Origin: Cyclobacteriaceae bacterium
Lineage (GTDB): Bacteria; Bacteroidota; Bacteroidia; Cytophagales; Cyclobacteriaceae
Length of the DNA: 64,000 nucleotides
Assembly: GCA_016787725.1 (NCBI GenBank)
Contig: JAEUTZ010000026.1
Coordinates: 1-64,000, forward strand
Direction of reading: 5' to 3'
The notes beneath the pieces were generated by a model. It did not search any database, was not told the origin of the DNA, and worked only from the letters and a program-made list of their open reading frames with translations. Made by a program: the position numbers and the translations under genes. Below are positions 35,102 to 45,453 of this stretch, one piece after another (within the stretch, counting starts at the first letter, position 1; every line of letters starts with the position of its first letter).

Positions 35102-36226
35102 GTGAAGTTCTCCGATATCCCAGGATTAGAAGAAGTAAAGGCCCGGCTGATTGACTCAGTCAGACAAAATCATATTGCTCATGCCCAGTTATTTTTAGGA
35201 ACGGAGGGTGCTTTGAATCTTCCTCTGGCCTTGGCCTATAGTACATACTTGCATTGTCTAAACCGCAATGAACACGATGCCTGCGGTACGTGTGCAGCCT
35301 GTAGTAAAAGCGCCAAGTATATTCATCCCGATACAAGCTTTGTATTTCCACTGGGCAACATCAAAGGCGATAAAGATGAAGAACGATTCAAATCAGAAAT
35401 TCTGAAATCGTGGCGGGCATTTCTACTGGAGCAACCCTTTGGGGATTTAACGGATTGGACCAATTTCTACGGTGGCGAAGACAAGCAAGCGCTGATCAAT
35501 CGCGAAGAAAGCCGCGAAATTATCAAAACCCTTTCCTTGAAGCCTTTTGAAAGCAAGTACAAGGTCATGATTATCTGGCAACCGGAACTCATGCATCCTT
35601 CAGCCGCGAATGGCATTTTAAAAATTCTGGAAGAACCGCCCGCCAACACCTTCTTTCTGCTGGTGAGCAATGCACCGGAGCGTTTGCTGCAAACGGTGCT
35701 ATCCCGTACCCAGGTAGTGCAAGTACCGCTCCAGGCCGATGAAGATCTTGATTCCTACCTCCAGGAAAAACACCCGGTGGAAGCAACCCGCAGACAAGAA
35801 ATCATTCAACTCGCTGAAGGAAATCTCAACCTGGCAATTAAATTAATTACCAGCGAAGAGGATCATTATCAGGATCGGTTTGCGGAATGGATGCGCTCTT
35901 GTTACAAACGGGATTTTGCAACCCTGGTGGGGTTCTCGGAAGAATTTCACGACCTTGACCGGCTCAATCAACGAAACCTGCTTCAATACGGGTTAGGCAT
36001 GATGCGTGAAACGTTGCTTCATCATGCCGGTGCCGATACACTCAGTCGTATTAAAACAGGCGAAGCAAAATTTGTAAAAGACTTCAGTAAAATCATGAAT
36101 GTTGAAAAAGTGGAGAAAATTAATCAACTCATTACCGATGCGCACTACCACCTGGAACGCAATGGCAGTGCCAAAATGATTTTTCTCGACTTATCGCTAC
36201 ATATTTCAAAAACAATTAATCCATAA
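35102..36226 (+). CDS. holB: DNA polymerase III subunit delta'
   Basis: A clamp-loader subunit of 374 residues. The N-terminal AAA+-like part starts IPGLEEVKARLIDSVRQNHIAHAQLF. A zinc finger of Cys residues lies in CLNRNEHDACGTCAACSK (about 48-65). There is no functional Walker A, as usual for delta'. The sensor region shows NGILKILEEPPANTFFLLVS, and SNAPERLLQTVLSRTQV is the conserved block. It helps load the beta clamp on DNA. The start is GTG 35102, six bases after the GlmU-like stop, indicating one operon. Confidence 0.93.
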   Translation: MKFSDIPGLEEVKARLIDSVRQNHIAHAQLFLGTEGALNLPLALAYSTYLHCLNRNEHDACGTCAACSKSAKYIHPDTSFVFPLGNIKGDKDEERFKSEILKSWRAFLLEQPFGDLTDWTNFYGGEDKQALINREESREIIKTLSLKPFESKYKVMIIWQPELMHPSAANGILKILEEPPANTFFLLVSNAPERLLQTVLSRTQVVQVPLQADEDLDSYLQEKHPVEATRRQEIIQLAEGNLNLAIKLITSEEDHYQDRFAEWMRSCYKRDFATLVGFSEEFHDLDRLNQRNLLQYGLGMMRETLLHHAGADTLSRIKTGEAKFVKDFSKIMNVEKVEKINQLITDAHYHLERNGSAKMIFLDLSLHISKTINP

Positions 36227-36240
36227 TTCATTTTCACACT

Positions 36241-37122
36241 ATGAAAAAATTGATTGCAATTGCATGTCTGATCACAAGTGTTTTTACCTTCAATCAGTGC
36301 GGTCAGGAGGTGAGTGGAACCGATTACCTGGTTACTATTAAAACCGATCAGGGCGAGATGATGGCTATCCTGTACGATGAAACGCCAAAGCACAAAGAGA
36401 ATTTCATTAAACTGGCCAAAGAAAAGTACTTCGATAGTTTATTGTTCCACCGGGTAATTGAAGGATTTATGATTCAGGGGGGTGATCCGGACTCAAAGCG
36501 TGCCATGCCGGGTCAACCGTTAGGCATGGGCGGCCCCGGGTATACCGTAGAAGCAGAGTTCAATTCAAAATTTTTTCATGAGAAGGGGGCCCTATCGGCT
36601 GCCCGACTACCCGATGAACAAAATCCATACAAAGCCTCGAGTGGCAGCCAGTTTTACATTGTACAGGGGCGGGTGGTTCCAGCCAGCGATGCCGATGCCA
36701 TCCGAGTGAATCAGGCACAATTGAATGCTGCTTTTCAGCGCATGTTACAGAACACAGCCAATCAACCACTGATCGACACCTTGAACCAGATCTACATGAG
36801 TGGCGATATGCAGGCGTATCAGAAAAAAATCTATAGCCTGGTGCCCCGGTGGGAGAAAGAAATGGGCATGAAGATTTATAAAGAAGTACCGGAGGCGATG
36901 ATTAAAGCATACACAACCGTGGGGGGAGCGCCTCACTTGGATGGAGAATACACTGTGTTTGGTAAAGTTATCAGCGGGCTGGAAGTGATTGATAAAATTG
37001 CGGCCCTGCCACGCGATGGAAACGACCGGCCCCAACAAGATGTTCGCATGACGGTTACCGTAGAAGAAGTGCCGCGCAAAAAAATTACCGAACAGTACGG
37101 CTACCAATACCCTCACAACTAG
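36241..37122 (+). CDS. Cyclophilin-type peptidyl-prolyl isomerase lipoprotein
   Basis: This 293-residue protein has a lipoprotein signal with a lipobox around NQCGQ (Cys20). The cyclophilin core has FHRVIEGFMIQGGDP and the strand SGSQFYIVQG. Between the core strands is a helical insertion (about residues 145-220) not found in standard 165-residue cyclophilins. This insert is typical of some Bacteroidota periplasmic isomerases. It is presumably anchored in the inner or outer membrane and assists folding of exported proteins. It lies 14 bases after holB on the same strand. Confidence 0.9.
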   Translation: MKKLIAIACLITSVFTFNQCGQEVSGTDYLVTIKTDQGEMMAILYDETPKHKENFIKLAKEKYFDSLLFHRVIEGFMIQGGDPDSKRAMPGQPLGMGGPGYTVEAEFNSKFFHEKGALSAARLPDEQNPYKASSGSQFYIVQGRVVPASDADAIRVNQAQLNAAFQRMLQNTANQPLIDTLNQIYMSGDMQAYQKKIYSLVPRWEKEMGMKIYKEVPEAMIKAYTTVGGAPHLDGEYTVFGKVISGLEVIDKIAALPRDGNDRPQQDVRMTVTVEEVPRKKITEQYGYQYPHN

Positions 37123-37125
37123 TGC

Positions 37126-38022
37126 ATGAAAATACTGGTTACCGGATCCAATGGTCTGCTGGGGTACAAACTCATTCAACTTTTAGCTTCATATCCCGAA
37201 ATCACTTCGATAGCTACCGCTCGAAAGTCAATCGGAGGACTGCCGGCAAATGTTCGGTTTATGGAGTTGAACATTACTGACCGCAATCAAACCTTGCAGG
37301 TCATCGCGGAAGCAAAACCCGATGCCGTGATCAACACAGCCGCCATGACGCAGGTGGATCATTGTGAAACGGATCGCGAATTGTGTTGGCTTGCCAATGT
37401 TACCGGTGTAGAAAATGTTCGGCTCGGTTGCGAACAAAATGGTTGTCACTTGATTCACATCTCCACGGACTTCATTTTTGATGGTTCCCGGGGTCCACTC
37501 GATGAGACCGCTGTGCCACATCCAGTTAACTATTATGGTGAAAGTAAACTGGCAGGGGAACAAGTAGCGATGCAGAGCAAGATACCCTGGACCATCCTGC
37601 GCACGGTACTGGTGTACGGAGTAACTCCGGACATGAGTCGTAGCAACATCGTTTTGTGGGTAAAAAATAGTCTGGAAGCTGGTAAAACAATTCAGGTGGT
37701 AAATGATCAATGGCGCACCCCCACGCTGGCCGAAGATCTGGCCATGGGTTGTTATTTGACCGCGATACATAAAGCCACGGGTATCTATCACATATCCGGT
37801 GATGAAATGATGACGCCTTTTGATATTGCCATTCGTACTGCTGAATTTTTTAGATTGGATGCTACGTTGATCAAGCCAGCCGACTCCACAACTTTCAAGC
37901 AACCTGCTAAGCGACCTCTCAAAACCGGATTTGTCATTGCCAAAGCGAAAAAGGAATTGGGCTACCGGCCCCACACTTTCCACCAGGGGCTTGAGATGGT
38001 TGCCGCCCAACTTACACGGTAG
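37126..38022 (+). CDS. RmlD-like NAD(P)-dependent sugar reductase (extended SDR)
   Basis: This 298-residue extended SDR has the N-terminal nucleotide motif VTGSNGLLGYKL (about 4-15), the catalytic Tyr-Lys pair in YYGESKLAGE (about 140-149) and the Ser/Thr site in LIHISTDFIFDG. It most resembles dTDP-4-dehydrorhamnose reductases, but without the rest of the rhamnose pathway nearby the substrate is not established. It starts four bases after the cyclophilin stop. The annotation as a sugar-nucleotide reductase is by family. Confidence 0.8.
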   Translation: MKILVTGSNGLLGYKLIQLLASYPEITSIATARKSIGGLPANVRFMELNITDRNQTLQVIAEAKPDAVINTAAMTQVDHCETDRELCWLANVTGVENVRLGCEQNGCHLIHISTDFIFDGSRGPLDETAVPHPVNYYGESKLAGEQVAMQSKIPWTILRTVLVYGVTPDMSRSNIVLWVKNSLEAGKTIQVVNDQWRTPTLAEDLAMGCYLTAIHKATGIYHISGDEMMTPFDIAIRTAEFFRLDATLIKPADSTTFKQPAKRPLKTGFVIAKAKKELGYRPHTFHQGLEMVAAQLTR

Positions 38023-38111
38023 TTTTGCCAATGTTCAAATCCATGTAAACAAATCAGAGATAATTGCTAAAATTCGCAGCGTTAAACAACCCTTTAATCT
38101 AACCTATAACT

Positions 38112-39479
38112 ATGTCAGCTAACAGAGGTCAATTCGGTTCCAAGTTTGGTTTTATCATGGCCGCTGCCGGCTCAGCCGTAGGGCTGGGTAACATCTGGCG
38201 ATTTCCCTACCTGACGGGTGAAAATGGCGGTGGCGCGTTTGTTTTTGTCTACCTGTGTTGCGTGCTCCTGATTGGTATCCCTTTGCTGTTTAATGAAGTT
38301 GCACTCGGTCGCCTGACTAAGAAAAATCCGATTGGGGCTTTCAAAGATACCGGAGCCAATGCATTTTGGATGATCGGGCCCATACTTGCACTGGCCGTTA
38401 GCTTCTTTGTGCTCAGCTATTACAGTGTGATTGCGGGCTGGACGATTGGATACGTATATACTTCCCTTACCGGGATGGAAATTTCCTTTGCTGATTTTCA
38501 GGCGAATGCCGCAGTCGTGATAGGACTTCTAGTGCTCTTTGTTGGTCTCAATTTATTAATTGTGACAAAAGATATTTCAAAGGGAATTGAGAAGGCTTCA
38601 AAATTGCTGATGCCCATTCTTTTCGTGTTGGTTTTTATCGTAATTCTGCGAAGCATTACCTTAAAAGGAGCAATGGCCGGGATTGAATATTACCTGGTGC
38701 CTGACTTTTCCAAAATCAATGCCAGTACATTTTTGAAGGCACTTAGTCAATGTTTTTTCTCGATGAGTATTGGATGGGGAATCATGATCACCTATGGTTC
38801 CTACTTATCAAAGCAGGAAAGTATTGTGGAGAGTAGCCTTTGGATTGGATTACTCGATACCGGTGTTGCCCTGATGGGTGGCCTCATGATTTTTCCAGCG
38901 GTGTTCGCATTTGGATTGGAACCCAATCAAGGGCCTACCTTGGTATTTCAAATCTTACCTCACATCTTCAACGAAATGCCCGGGGGCAATATCATCGGAG
39001 CGTTTTTCTTTTTACTATTAATGATCGCAGCCTTAACCTCCACCATTTCGATGATTGAGGTACCTGGCTCGTGGTTAGTGGACGAAAAAAAATGGAGTCG
39101 CAAAAAAGCTGCTCTAACGGTTGCTCTGGCAGCTTTTATTGTAGGAATACCCGCAGCGCTGTCAAAAGGTTCGGTGGAGGCCCTTACGAACATGAGCGTG
39201 AATATTTTCGGATTGGAGATCACCAGCTTCATGGATATCATGGACTTTCTATGGGGCACGCTATTCATCATGATTGTAGCCCTGTTCGTTTGCCTGTATA
39301 TCGGCTGGGTTATTAAACCGGCTCGCATCATTGCCGAGATCAATGAAGGCTCTTCGTACTTCACCACAAAGAAAATTGCCGGAGTTACGCCTGCTCAGAT
39401 CTGGTCATTCTTTATTCGATTTGTTTGTCCTATTGTGATTCTGGTGGTGATCCTTAACCAGTTTAACGTGTTCGCTTAA
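38112..39479 (+). CDS. Sodium-dependent NSS/SNF-family symporter
   Basis: This 455-residue transporter has about 11-12 transmembrane helices. The first helix carries the sodium-site motif GSAVGLGNIWRFPYLTGENGGGAF, typical of the neurotransmitter:sodium symporter family (LeuT fold). A second signature is FFSMSIGWGIMITYGSY in helix 6. Bacterial members import amino acids with Na+. It lies 89 bases after the RmlD-like gene and is followed by a strong terminator. NQR elsewhere in the window could maintain its driving gradient. Confidence 0.92.
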   Translation: MSANRGQFGSKFGFIMAAAGSAVGLGNIWRFPYLTGENGGGAFVFVYLCCVLLIGIPLLFNEVALGRLTKKNPIGAFKDTGANAFWMIGPILALAVSFFVLSYYSVIAGWTIGYVYTSLTGMEISFADFQANAAVVIGLLVLFVGLNLLIVTKDISKGIEKASKLLMPILFVLVFIVILRSITLKGAMAGIEYYLVPDFSKINASTFLKALSQCFFSMSIGWGIMITYGSYLSKQESIVESSLWIGLLDTGVALMGGLMIFPAVFAFGLEPNQGPTLVFQILPHIFNEMPGGNIIGAFFFLLLMIAALTSTISMIEVPGSWLVDEKKWSRKKAALTVALAAFIVGIPAALSKGSVEALTNMSVNIFGLEITSFMDIMDFLWGTLFIMIVALFVCLYIGWVIKPARIIAEINEGSSYFTTKKIAGVTPAQIWSFFIRFVCPIVILVVILNQFNVFA

Positions 39480-39495
39480 TTGAATTACCATCAAC

Positions 39496-39531
39496 AAAAA
39501 AAGGACATGCTCCACGGCATGTCCTTTTTTT
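39496..39531. terminator. Bidirectional terminator between NSS and the M28 peptidase
   Basis: A 15-base perfect inverted repeat, AAAAAAAGGACATGC (39496-39510) with GCATGTCCTTTTTTT (39517-39531), encloses a loop of six bases. Runs of A and T make it work in both directions for the convergent genes on either side. Confidence 0.9.
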
Positions 39532-39550
39532 GTTCTTGTCAGGCTTTTGC

Positions 39551-41101
39551 TTAATCAAGCCCACCTTTACGGGTGGCTTTGCGTTGCTCCGGCCATTTCA
39601 TTTGTTCACCCGTTCGGGTATTGAGCGGTAAAACACTCTTATCGCGCGAAGTTTTTTCCGGATCTTCACAGGCCATATAAACTAAGATGGCGGCCATGAT
39701 CGCATTGCTGCGCACATCATCAAACACGATTTTATCATAGGTATCCAGGTTCGTGTGCCAGGTAAAGGTTCCGTAATCCCAACTCAATGAACTTAACGAA
39801 AAACCCGGTGCACCTACCGCTACAAACGAAGCAAAGTCAGAGCCACCGCCTCCAGGTGAACCTGGAAAACGAGTCTCCAAATCTTTCTTAAATTCTTCCG
39901 GTACTTTCGTCAACCAGCGGGTGATGAAATCGTAGGAATGTAAAAATCCCTGACCGGTAATAGTTGCTACTCTTCCTGTACCATTGTCCTGATTGAAGAG
40001 CGCCTGCAGGTTGGCTACAATTTCAGGATGATCTTCCACAAAAGCCCGTGATCCGTTCAATCCCTGTTCTTCGCTACCCCAATGGCCAACTAAAATGGTT
40101 CGTTTAGGATTTGGATACACTTTCTTCAAAATCCGCATCGCCTCCATCATCACCAATGTGCCGGTTCCGTTATCGGTGGCGCCTGTTCCGCCATCCCAGG
40201 AATCGAAGTGGGCGGAAAGCATAACGTACTCATTTGGCTTCGCTGTGCCTTTAATCTCAGCAACCGTATTGTAGGTGGGTACAATACCCGTCTCTTTTGA
40301 GTCGGTCCGCACACTGATTTTCGGTGCCTTGCCCGATTCGGTAAGCCGGTATAACAGTCCATAATCCTCCAACATCAGGTCAATGGTTGGAACTTTCTTG
40401 GTGCGGGCACCAAAAATTTTATTCGCACCCGACCACCGCGACCAGAAACTCATCACGATACCGGCTGCCCCTGCATTTTCCAGGACAACCGGCAGGGTGG
40501 CATTCGTGTTCCCGGTTTTCTTTATGCGCTCTGTCCAGGCATCGGTTTGTTTGGTTCGGTCAGCCTTCATCTTTTCAAATGACTCTTTGGTTCCAAACTC
40601 TTCCCAGTTATCATCATTGCGCCCCGTAGGTTGATTCATGGAAATCATCACAAACTTGCCTTTTACAGTAGGCAACCATTTTTGAAATGCCACGGAATCT
40701 GTAACATCCGGGATAATTACGACCTCACCTGTAACCGTTTTCCCTTTTGTTCCGGGGCTCCAGGCAAGTTGCGTCCCGGCCAGCGATTTAACCCAGGGCG
40801 CCACCATATCGATGTGCGTTACACCCCGCTCCCAGCCACGCCACTCACCCCACTTTTCATTGCGTGCCGGTATGCTCCAATCCGTGTATTTTGCTACCGC
40901 CCAGTCATGAGCCTGCTGCATTTTTGGTGAACCCACCAACCGCGGACCAATCTGATCCATCAACTCATGGGCGAGTCTTTCAAGTTGCGAATTCTCAGTG
41001 GCTTCCTTTACAATGGCTTCCACAATCGGATCTTTTGTCTGGGCGAAGGCTACTCCTGGGGATATCAGGAGGATAAAAATCATTCGGATAGTAAACTTCA
41101 T
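39551..41101 (-). CDS. Secreted M28 peptidase with PA domain
   Basis: This 516-residue protein has a signal peptide (ending GVAFAQ), an inserted PA domain (about 130-255) and an M28 catalytic domain. Metal and catalytic residues are visible: His and Asp in SAHFDSWDGGTGATDNGTGT, the Glu pair in GSEEQGLNGS, Asp in FNQDNGTGR and the final His in WHTNLDTYDK. The layout resembles plasma glutamate carboxypeptidase (carboxypeptidase Q). It probably degrades peptides in the periplasm. It is separate from the M28-PDZ protein at 6.4 kb and differs from it in domain order. Confidence 0.93.
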   Translation of the reverse strand: MKFTIRMIFILLISPGVAFAQTKDPIVEAIVKEATENSQLERLAHELMDQIGPRLVGSPKMQQAHDWAVAKYTDWSIPARNEKWGEWRGWERGVTHIDMVAPWVKSLAGTQLAWSPGTKGKTVTGEVVIIPDVTDSVAFQKWLPTVKGKFVMISMNQPTGRNDDNWEEFGTKESFEKMKADRTKQTDAWTERIKKTGNTNATLPVVLENAGAAGIVMSFWSRWSGANKIFGARTKKVPTIDLMLEDYGLLYRLTESGKAPKISVRTDSKETGIVPTYNTVAEIKGTAKPNEYVMLSAHFDSWDGGTGATDNGTGTLVMMEAMRILKKVYPNPKRTILVGHWGSEEQGLNGSRAFVEDHPEIVANLQALFNQDNGTGRVATITGQGFLHSYDFITRWLTKVPEEFKKDLETRFPGSPGGGGSDFASFVAVGAPGFSLSSLSWDYGTFTWHTNLDTYDKIVFDDVRSNAIMAAILVYMACEDPEKTSRDKSVLPLNTRTGEQMKWPEQRKATRKGGLD

Positions 41102-41193
41102 AGTTCAATGGTTAATGGAATCGAAGATACTGGCAGAAGACCAATCAGGATTTCCTTTTCCAGTGGAGGCAATTTTTCAGGCCCTGCGGTTGA

Positions 41194-42324
41194 TTACTTC
41201 TGGTTCAACCCATCCACAATTTCCCGGGTATGCTCTCCAAAATGCGGAGGCGGCAGCAAGGTACTTGTTGGCCAATCATGATTGATCGTGGCAACAAAAT
41301 TTCTTACTCCTTGCAAAGAATTATGACCAAGCAAAATTTCCCGGGCTGTGGGCATTTCAAAAACCTCTGCCATGTTTTGAATAAGACCGGCAGGAATCTT
41401 CTTTCGATGCAAAGACTGCATCAGCGCAGTTGATTCGATTTGCTCAATTGCCTTTTCAAGAAATTCATTCAATGCAGGGCGGTTATTTACACGTTCCGGA
41501 TTGGCGCTGAATCGAACATCGTTTTCTAACTGTTTCAATCCAAGAACCTGGATCAAATCTAAAAACTGCCGATTGCTGCCGATTGCCAATAAAACCCGCT
41601 TTCCATCTTTGGTCAAAAAAGAATCGCCATACGGTGCAATGTTAGGATGGGCTGATCCTTGGCGTTTTGGAAGATGATGAGCCACCAACCAATTGCTGGC
41701 CTGATTTACCAACGAAGAAATGGCGGATTGGATCAGTGATACCTCCACAAAACTCCCCTGACCCGTCTTTTCTCGTTTCAACAACGCAAGCAACAACCCT
41801 TCCTTCAGGTGATGGGCAGCCAATACATCGATCAGGGCTACCGGCATCTTTGTGGGTGGTCCTTCGGCACTGCCGTTCAACTCCATGAACCCACTCTCGG
41901 CTTGAATAACAGCATCGTATCCAACACGATTCTGATCCGGACCATATCCGGTAATTTGTCCGTAAATGAGGGTAGGATTAAGTGCTTTCAATTGGTGATA
42001 AGCAACTCCCAACTTATCAGCATCTCCAGGCTTATAACTGGCAATTACTACATCACTTTGCCTTGCCAGCTGCAGAACAATACTTCTCTCATTGGCTGTA
42101 TTTAAGTCCAGTGCAATCGATTTCTTCCCCCAATTTACAGAGCAGAAGTAGGCCGATCGATCATCGGTTTGCTCGCCCATTCCTTTCCAGGTGCGCGTTA
42201 CATCGCCTCCGCTGCTCAGGTTCTCCACTTTAATCACCCCTGCGCCAAGCTCGGCAAAAAACTGACCCACACTGGGGCCGGCCAGCACCGATGCTAATTC
42301 CAGAACCTTTATTCCGTGCAACAT
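41194..42324 (-). CDS. CaiB/BaiF-family CoA transferase
   Basis: This 376-residue family III CoA transferase has the N-terminal motif GIKVLELASVLAGPSVGQFFAELGA. The catalytic Asp is probably in PVALIDVLAAHH (about 165). Other blocks are SIALDLNTANERS and YDAVIQAESGFMELNG. Members transfer CoA between acids such as oxalate, carnitine or bile acids, or act as racemases; the substrate is unknown. It is divergent from the TlpA-like lipoprotein, with 91 bases between. Confidence 0.9.
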   Translation of the reverse strand: MLHGIKVLELASVLAGPSVGQFFAELGAGVIKVENLSSGGDVTRTWKGMGEQTDDRSAYFCSVNWGKKSIALDLNTANERSIVLQLARQSDVVIASYKPGDADKLGVAYHQLKALNPTLIYGQITGYGPDQNRVGYDAVIQAESGFMELNGSAEGPPTKMPVALIDVLAAHHLKEGLLLALLKREKTGQGSFVEVSLIQSAISSLVNQASNWLVAHHLPKRQGSAHPNIAPYGDSFLTKDGKRVLLAIGSNRQFLDLIQVLGLKQLENDVRFSANPERVNNRPALNEFLEKAIEQIESTALMQSLHRKKIPAGLIQNMAEVFEMPTAREILLGHNSLQGVRNFVATINHDWPTSTLLPPPHFGEHTREIVDGLNQK

Positions 42325-42415
42325 GAAAAGACGTTTGTTATTAGTCCGTTAAACGACAACGAAAATAGAATCATTTGTCGCATTTTTGTGTTTTGCCTCG
42401 AAGTAAATAAAGACT

Positions 42416-43642
42416 ATGCGATTTATATTATTATCCCTGCTTGGATTTCTATTGATTACCTGTTCCTCAAAGACTGCCGAAATAAAAACCGGAATCTGGC
42501 GCGGTGTACTGGAAATTCAAGGGGAACACCTGCCTTTCAATTTTGAAGTGATCCAGGATGCCACCGGAGGCCTGGACGCTATCCTTCACAATGCTGAAGA
42601 ACGGTTGCTGCTAGACGAGGTGGAATTTCAAGGTGACTCGCTGAATATGGTATTGCATGTCTTCGATGCCTATCTACGGGCAACAGTGAAAGGGGATAGC
42701 CTGATTGGTCTTTTCAATCTCAATTACAACCCCAGTTACAAGGTTCCCTTCAAAGCAAAGTATGGGCAGGATTTCCGGTTCATTCAACCTGCCAATAACA
42801 TTGTGACCAAAAATTTTACCGGGAAATATGAGGTACAATTTTTCAATGAAAAAGACACATCGCGTGCCATTGCACTGATTGAACAAACCGATGGGTATGC
42901 CAGGGGTTCATTTGTCACTTCCACCGGTGATTACCGGTATCTTGAAGGAGCTGTTGTCAATGATACCTTACACCTCAGTGCTTTTGATGGCAATCATGCT
43001 TATCTATTTGAGGTGGTGCAACCAACTGATTCAACATTGGCGGGCGGCCATTGGCTGGGCAAAACCCGATTTCGTAACTGGTCCGGAAAGCTCAATGATA
43101 ACGCTCAACTTCCGGACGCAGAATCATTAACCTTCCTGAAACCAGGATATGAAAAAATAGAATTCAGCTTTCCCGACCTGAATGGAAACGCGGTGACACT
43201 CTCGGACGATCGCTTCAAGAACAAGGTGGTTGTGCTGCAAATCTTTGGCACCTGGTGCCCCAATTGTATGGACGAAACTAAATTTCTTGCCCCCTGGTAT
43301 GAAGCAAATAAAGGTCGTGGTGTTGAAATCATAGGTCTGGCCTACGAACGCAAAGACGATTTTACCTATGCCAGCGAACGTGTTAAGAAAATGAAGGCTA
43401 AATTGAATGTTCCTTATGAATTTTTAATTGCCGGAGTCAACGACAATGCGAAAGCCGCAGAGACGTTACCCATGCTGAACAAGGTGGTTGCTTTTCCAAC
43501 CACGATTTTTATTGGTAAAGATGGAAAAGTGAAACACATTCATACCGGTTTTGAAGGACCGGGTACCGGTATTTATTACGAACAGTTTAAGGAACGGTTT
43601 AATCAAATCATCAATGAACTTTTAGCAGAGAATCCGGCTTAA
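42416..43642 (+). CDS. Thioredoxin-like (TlpA-type) lipoprotein
   Basis: This 408-residue protein has a lipoprotein signal (lipobox LITCSS, Cys16). A beta-rich N-terminal half of about 230 residues is of unknown fold, and a C-terminal thioredoxin domain follows. The active site is CPNC in [11 protein letters not shown]. The cis-Pro loop is near [11 protein letters not shown]. It is probably a periplasmic disulfide reductase or peroxide-type protein, similar to the TlpA/ResA proteins common in Bacteroidota. It is eight bases upstream of mnmA, so co-transcription is likely. Confidence 0.9.
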   Translation: MRFILLSLLGFLLITCSSKTAEIKTGIWRGVLEIQGEHLPFNFEVIQDATGGLDAILHNAEERLLLDEVEFQGDSLNMVLHVFDAYLRATVKGDSLIGLFNLNYNPSYKVPFKAKYGQDFRFIQPANNIVTKNFTGKYEVQFFNEKDTSRAIALIEQTDGYARGSFVTSTGDYRYLEGAVVNDTLHLSAFDGNHAYLFEVVQPTDSTLAGGHWLGKTRFRNWSGKLNDNAQLPDAESLTFLKPGYEKIEFSFPDLNGNAVTLSDDRFKNKVVVLQIFGTWCPNCMDETKFLAPWYEANKGRGVEIIGLAYERKDDFTYASERVKKMKAKLNVPYEFLIAGVNDNAKAAETLPMLNKVVAFPTTIFIGKDGKVKHIHTGFEGPGTGIYYEQFKERFNQIINELLAENPA

Positions 43643-43649
43643 TAAGAAA

Positions 43650-44825
43650 ATGAAAAAACGAGTTGTCGTTGGACTTTCCGGAGGTGTTGATTCCAGCGTA
43701 GCGGCCTACTTATTAAAAGAGCAAGGCTACGAGGTGATCGGCATGTTCATGAAAAACTGGCACGATGACTCGGTTACCATCAGTAACGAATGCCCCTGGC
43801 TGGATGACAGCAACGATGCCATGATTGTAGCCCAACATCTGGGAATTCCCTTTCAGGCAATTGACTTAAGTAAGGAGTACAAAGAGCGGATTGTGGATTA
43901 TATGTTTGCCGAATATCAACGCGGCCGAACGCCAAATCCGGATATATTATGCAATCGTGAAATCAAGTTTGATGTGTTTCTGAATGCCGCCTTGAAAATC
44001 GGAGCGGACTTTGTGGCCACCGGCCACTATTGCCGGAAAGGTGAAATTCAAAAAGATGGTAAAGCCTATTTTCAACTGTTGGCGGGAAAAGATCCGAACA
44101 AAGACCAGAGTTATTTTCTCTGTCAACTTACACAGAGGCAACTTTCAACGGCATTGTTCCCGATTGGAGAATTAGTGAAGCCGGAAGTGCGTGCCATTGC
44201 CAAAAAAGCAGGGTTGGCTACGGCTGATAAAAAAGATTCGCAAGGGCTTTGTTTTGTTGGCAAAGTGCACCTGCCTGACTTTCTGCAACAGCGGTTGGAA
44301 CCTAAAAAGGGGACCGTAATTGAGGTGCCTAATGACTCCCTTGCATTTAATAATGAAGTTGATGAGCCGGATCTGATCACCTTAACGAAGCCTCATGTGC
44401 TGAATCCGGAATTGGGCGAGGTGGTGGGTGAACACAATGGTGCTCATTTCTACACCATTGGGCAACGCAGAGGTCTTAATATTGGTGGATATGAAAGACC
44501 CCTGTTCGTTATTGGTACTGATACGGAGGCAAATGTGATTTACACAGGCAGTGGCGATGATCATCCGGGACTCTACCGGAAAGGCTTGTTCATTCCGAAT
44601 GCAGACGAACATTGGATCCGGGAGGATTTAAAATTGAAGGCAGGGGAATCGAGACCCTATCGGGCCCGGATCCGCTATCGACAACCCCTTGAGCCTTGTA
44701 CCCTTCACAAAAAAGAGGATGGTCTTTATATTGTCTTTGATCGGCCCCAACGAGGTGTAACCCCGGGTCAGTTTGCTGCCTGGTACGAGGATAATGAATT
44801 GATTGGGTCCGGAGTGATTCATTAA
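43650..44825 (+). CDS. mnmA: tRNA 2-thiouridylase
   Basis: This 391-residue protein has the N-type ATP pyrophosphatase loop [15 protein letters not shown] (residues 9-23). The two catalytic Cys are in [13 protein letters not shown] and [10 protein letters not shown]. The central and C-terminal beta-barrel domains follow (YTIGQRRGL). It makes 2-thiouridine at wobble position 34 of Glu, Gln and Lys tRNAs. Its ATG follows the TlpA-like gene closely, and its stop abuts the convergent DUF502 gene. Confidence 0.96.
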   Translation: MKKRVVVGLSGGVDSSVAAYLLKEQGYEVIGMFMKNWHDDSVTISNECPWLDDSNDAMIVAQHLGIPFQAIDLSKEYKERIVDYMFAEYQRGRTPNPDILCNREIKFDVFLNAALKIGADFVATGHYCRKGEIQKDGKAYFQLLAGKDPNKDQSYFLCQLTQRQLSTALFPIGELVKPEVRAIAKKAGLATADKKDSQGLCFVGKVHLPDFLQQRLEPKKGTVIEVPNDSLAFNNEVDEPDLITLTKPHVLNPELGEVVGEHNGAHFYTIGQRRGLNIGGYERPLFVIGTDTEANVIYTGSGDDHPGLYRKGLFIPNADEHWIREDLKLKAGESRPYRARIRYRQPLEPCTLHKKEDGLYIVFDRPQRGVTPGQFAAWYEDNELIGSGVIH

Positions 44826-45389
44826 TTACTGGTCTTTAAATCCTGAAATTCCACCGGACACAATGAACTTCATTGCAGAAGGGCCTGAGATGTTCAATGG
44901 TTTTATACTTGCTCTGGGTACAAGAAAATGATTGCCTGAAAACGCATAGGAGTGAGGAAAATAAACGGCTACCATATCGGTTAATCCCAAATCAGAAAGA
45001 TCTTCCTGCGTGACAAATCCAATCTGGTGCAGGGTATTCTCTTTGTTGATGGTAACGAGCACCGGTTTATTGAACTTTCGTTTATCGCCCACGAAGGCTC
45101 CGATCAAATCCTTTAACGAAGAATAAATCAGTTTGATTAATGGGATGCGGTTGATCACATGGTCAAACCAGTCGGTTACCGTGCGCACCGCAAAGTTGGA
45201 AGTGAGGTACCCAAACAGGGTAATGACTACGAAGATGATGAGAAAGCCTAACCCCGGATAGGGTAAGTTGAGCAGGCCATCGAGTTGAGCAAATGACCAA
45301 AATACAAAATACCCGGTGGCCAGTAAGGGAACGATAAATAACATGCCGCTAAAGAAGTACCGGGCAATGGTTCGCAAGGTGTTTTTCAT
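44826..45389 (-). CDS. DUF502 family membrane protein
   Basis: This 187-residue protein has two N-terminal transmembrane helices (about 12-33 and 44-64) followed by a soluble domain. The soluble domain has the DUF502 blocks RIPLIKLIYSSLKDLIGAF and FVTQEDLSDLGLTDMVAVYFPHSYAFSG. The function is not known. It is separated from nqrE by a terminator (45404-45432), so it is probably a separate transcription unit; it does not stand in for nqrF. Confidence 0.88.
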   Translation of the reverse strand: MKNTLRTIARYFFSGMLFIVPLLATGYFVFWSFAQLDGLLNLPYPGLGFLIIFVVITLFGYLTSNFAVRTVTDWFDHVINRIPLIKLIYSSLKDLIGAFVGDKRKFNKPVLVTINKENTLHQIGFVTQEDLSDLGLTDMVAVYFPHSYAFSGNHFLVPRASIKPLNISGPSAMKFIVSGGISGFKDQ

Positions 45390-45403
45390 GGGTACAAAAT
45401 TAA

Positions 45404-45432
45404 AAAGGCTTCCGCACGATTCGGAAGCCTTT
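45404..45432 (-). terminator. Terminator of the nqr operon
   Basis: AAAGGCTTCCG (45404-45414) pairs perfectly with CGGAAGCCTTT (45422-45432), with loop CACGATT. On the minus strand it is followed by a T-rich tract. It ends transcription after nqrE. Confidence 0.85.
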
Positions 45433-45453
45433 CCATTTCCATTTCGTTACGAT

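Noticed and set aside
37228-38031. A long antisense open frame opposite the RmlD-like gene
   Set aside because: It is the mirror of a clear SDR gene and has no family features.
44826-45389. DUF502 gene considered as a replacement for nqrF
   Set aside because: It has no Fe-S, FAD or NADH binding motifs and lies beyond a strong terminator.
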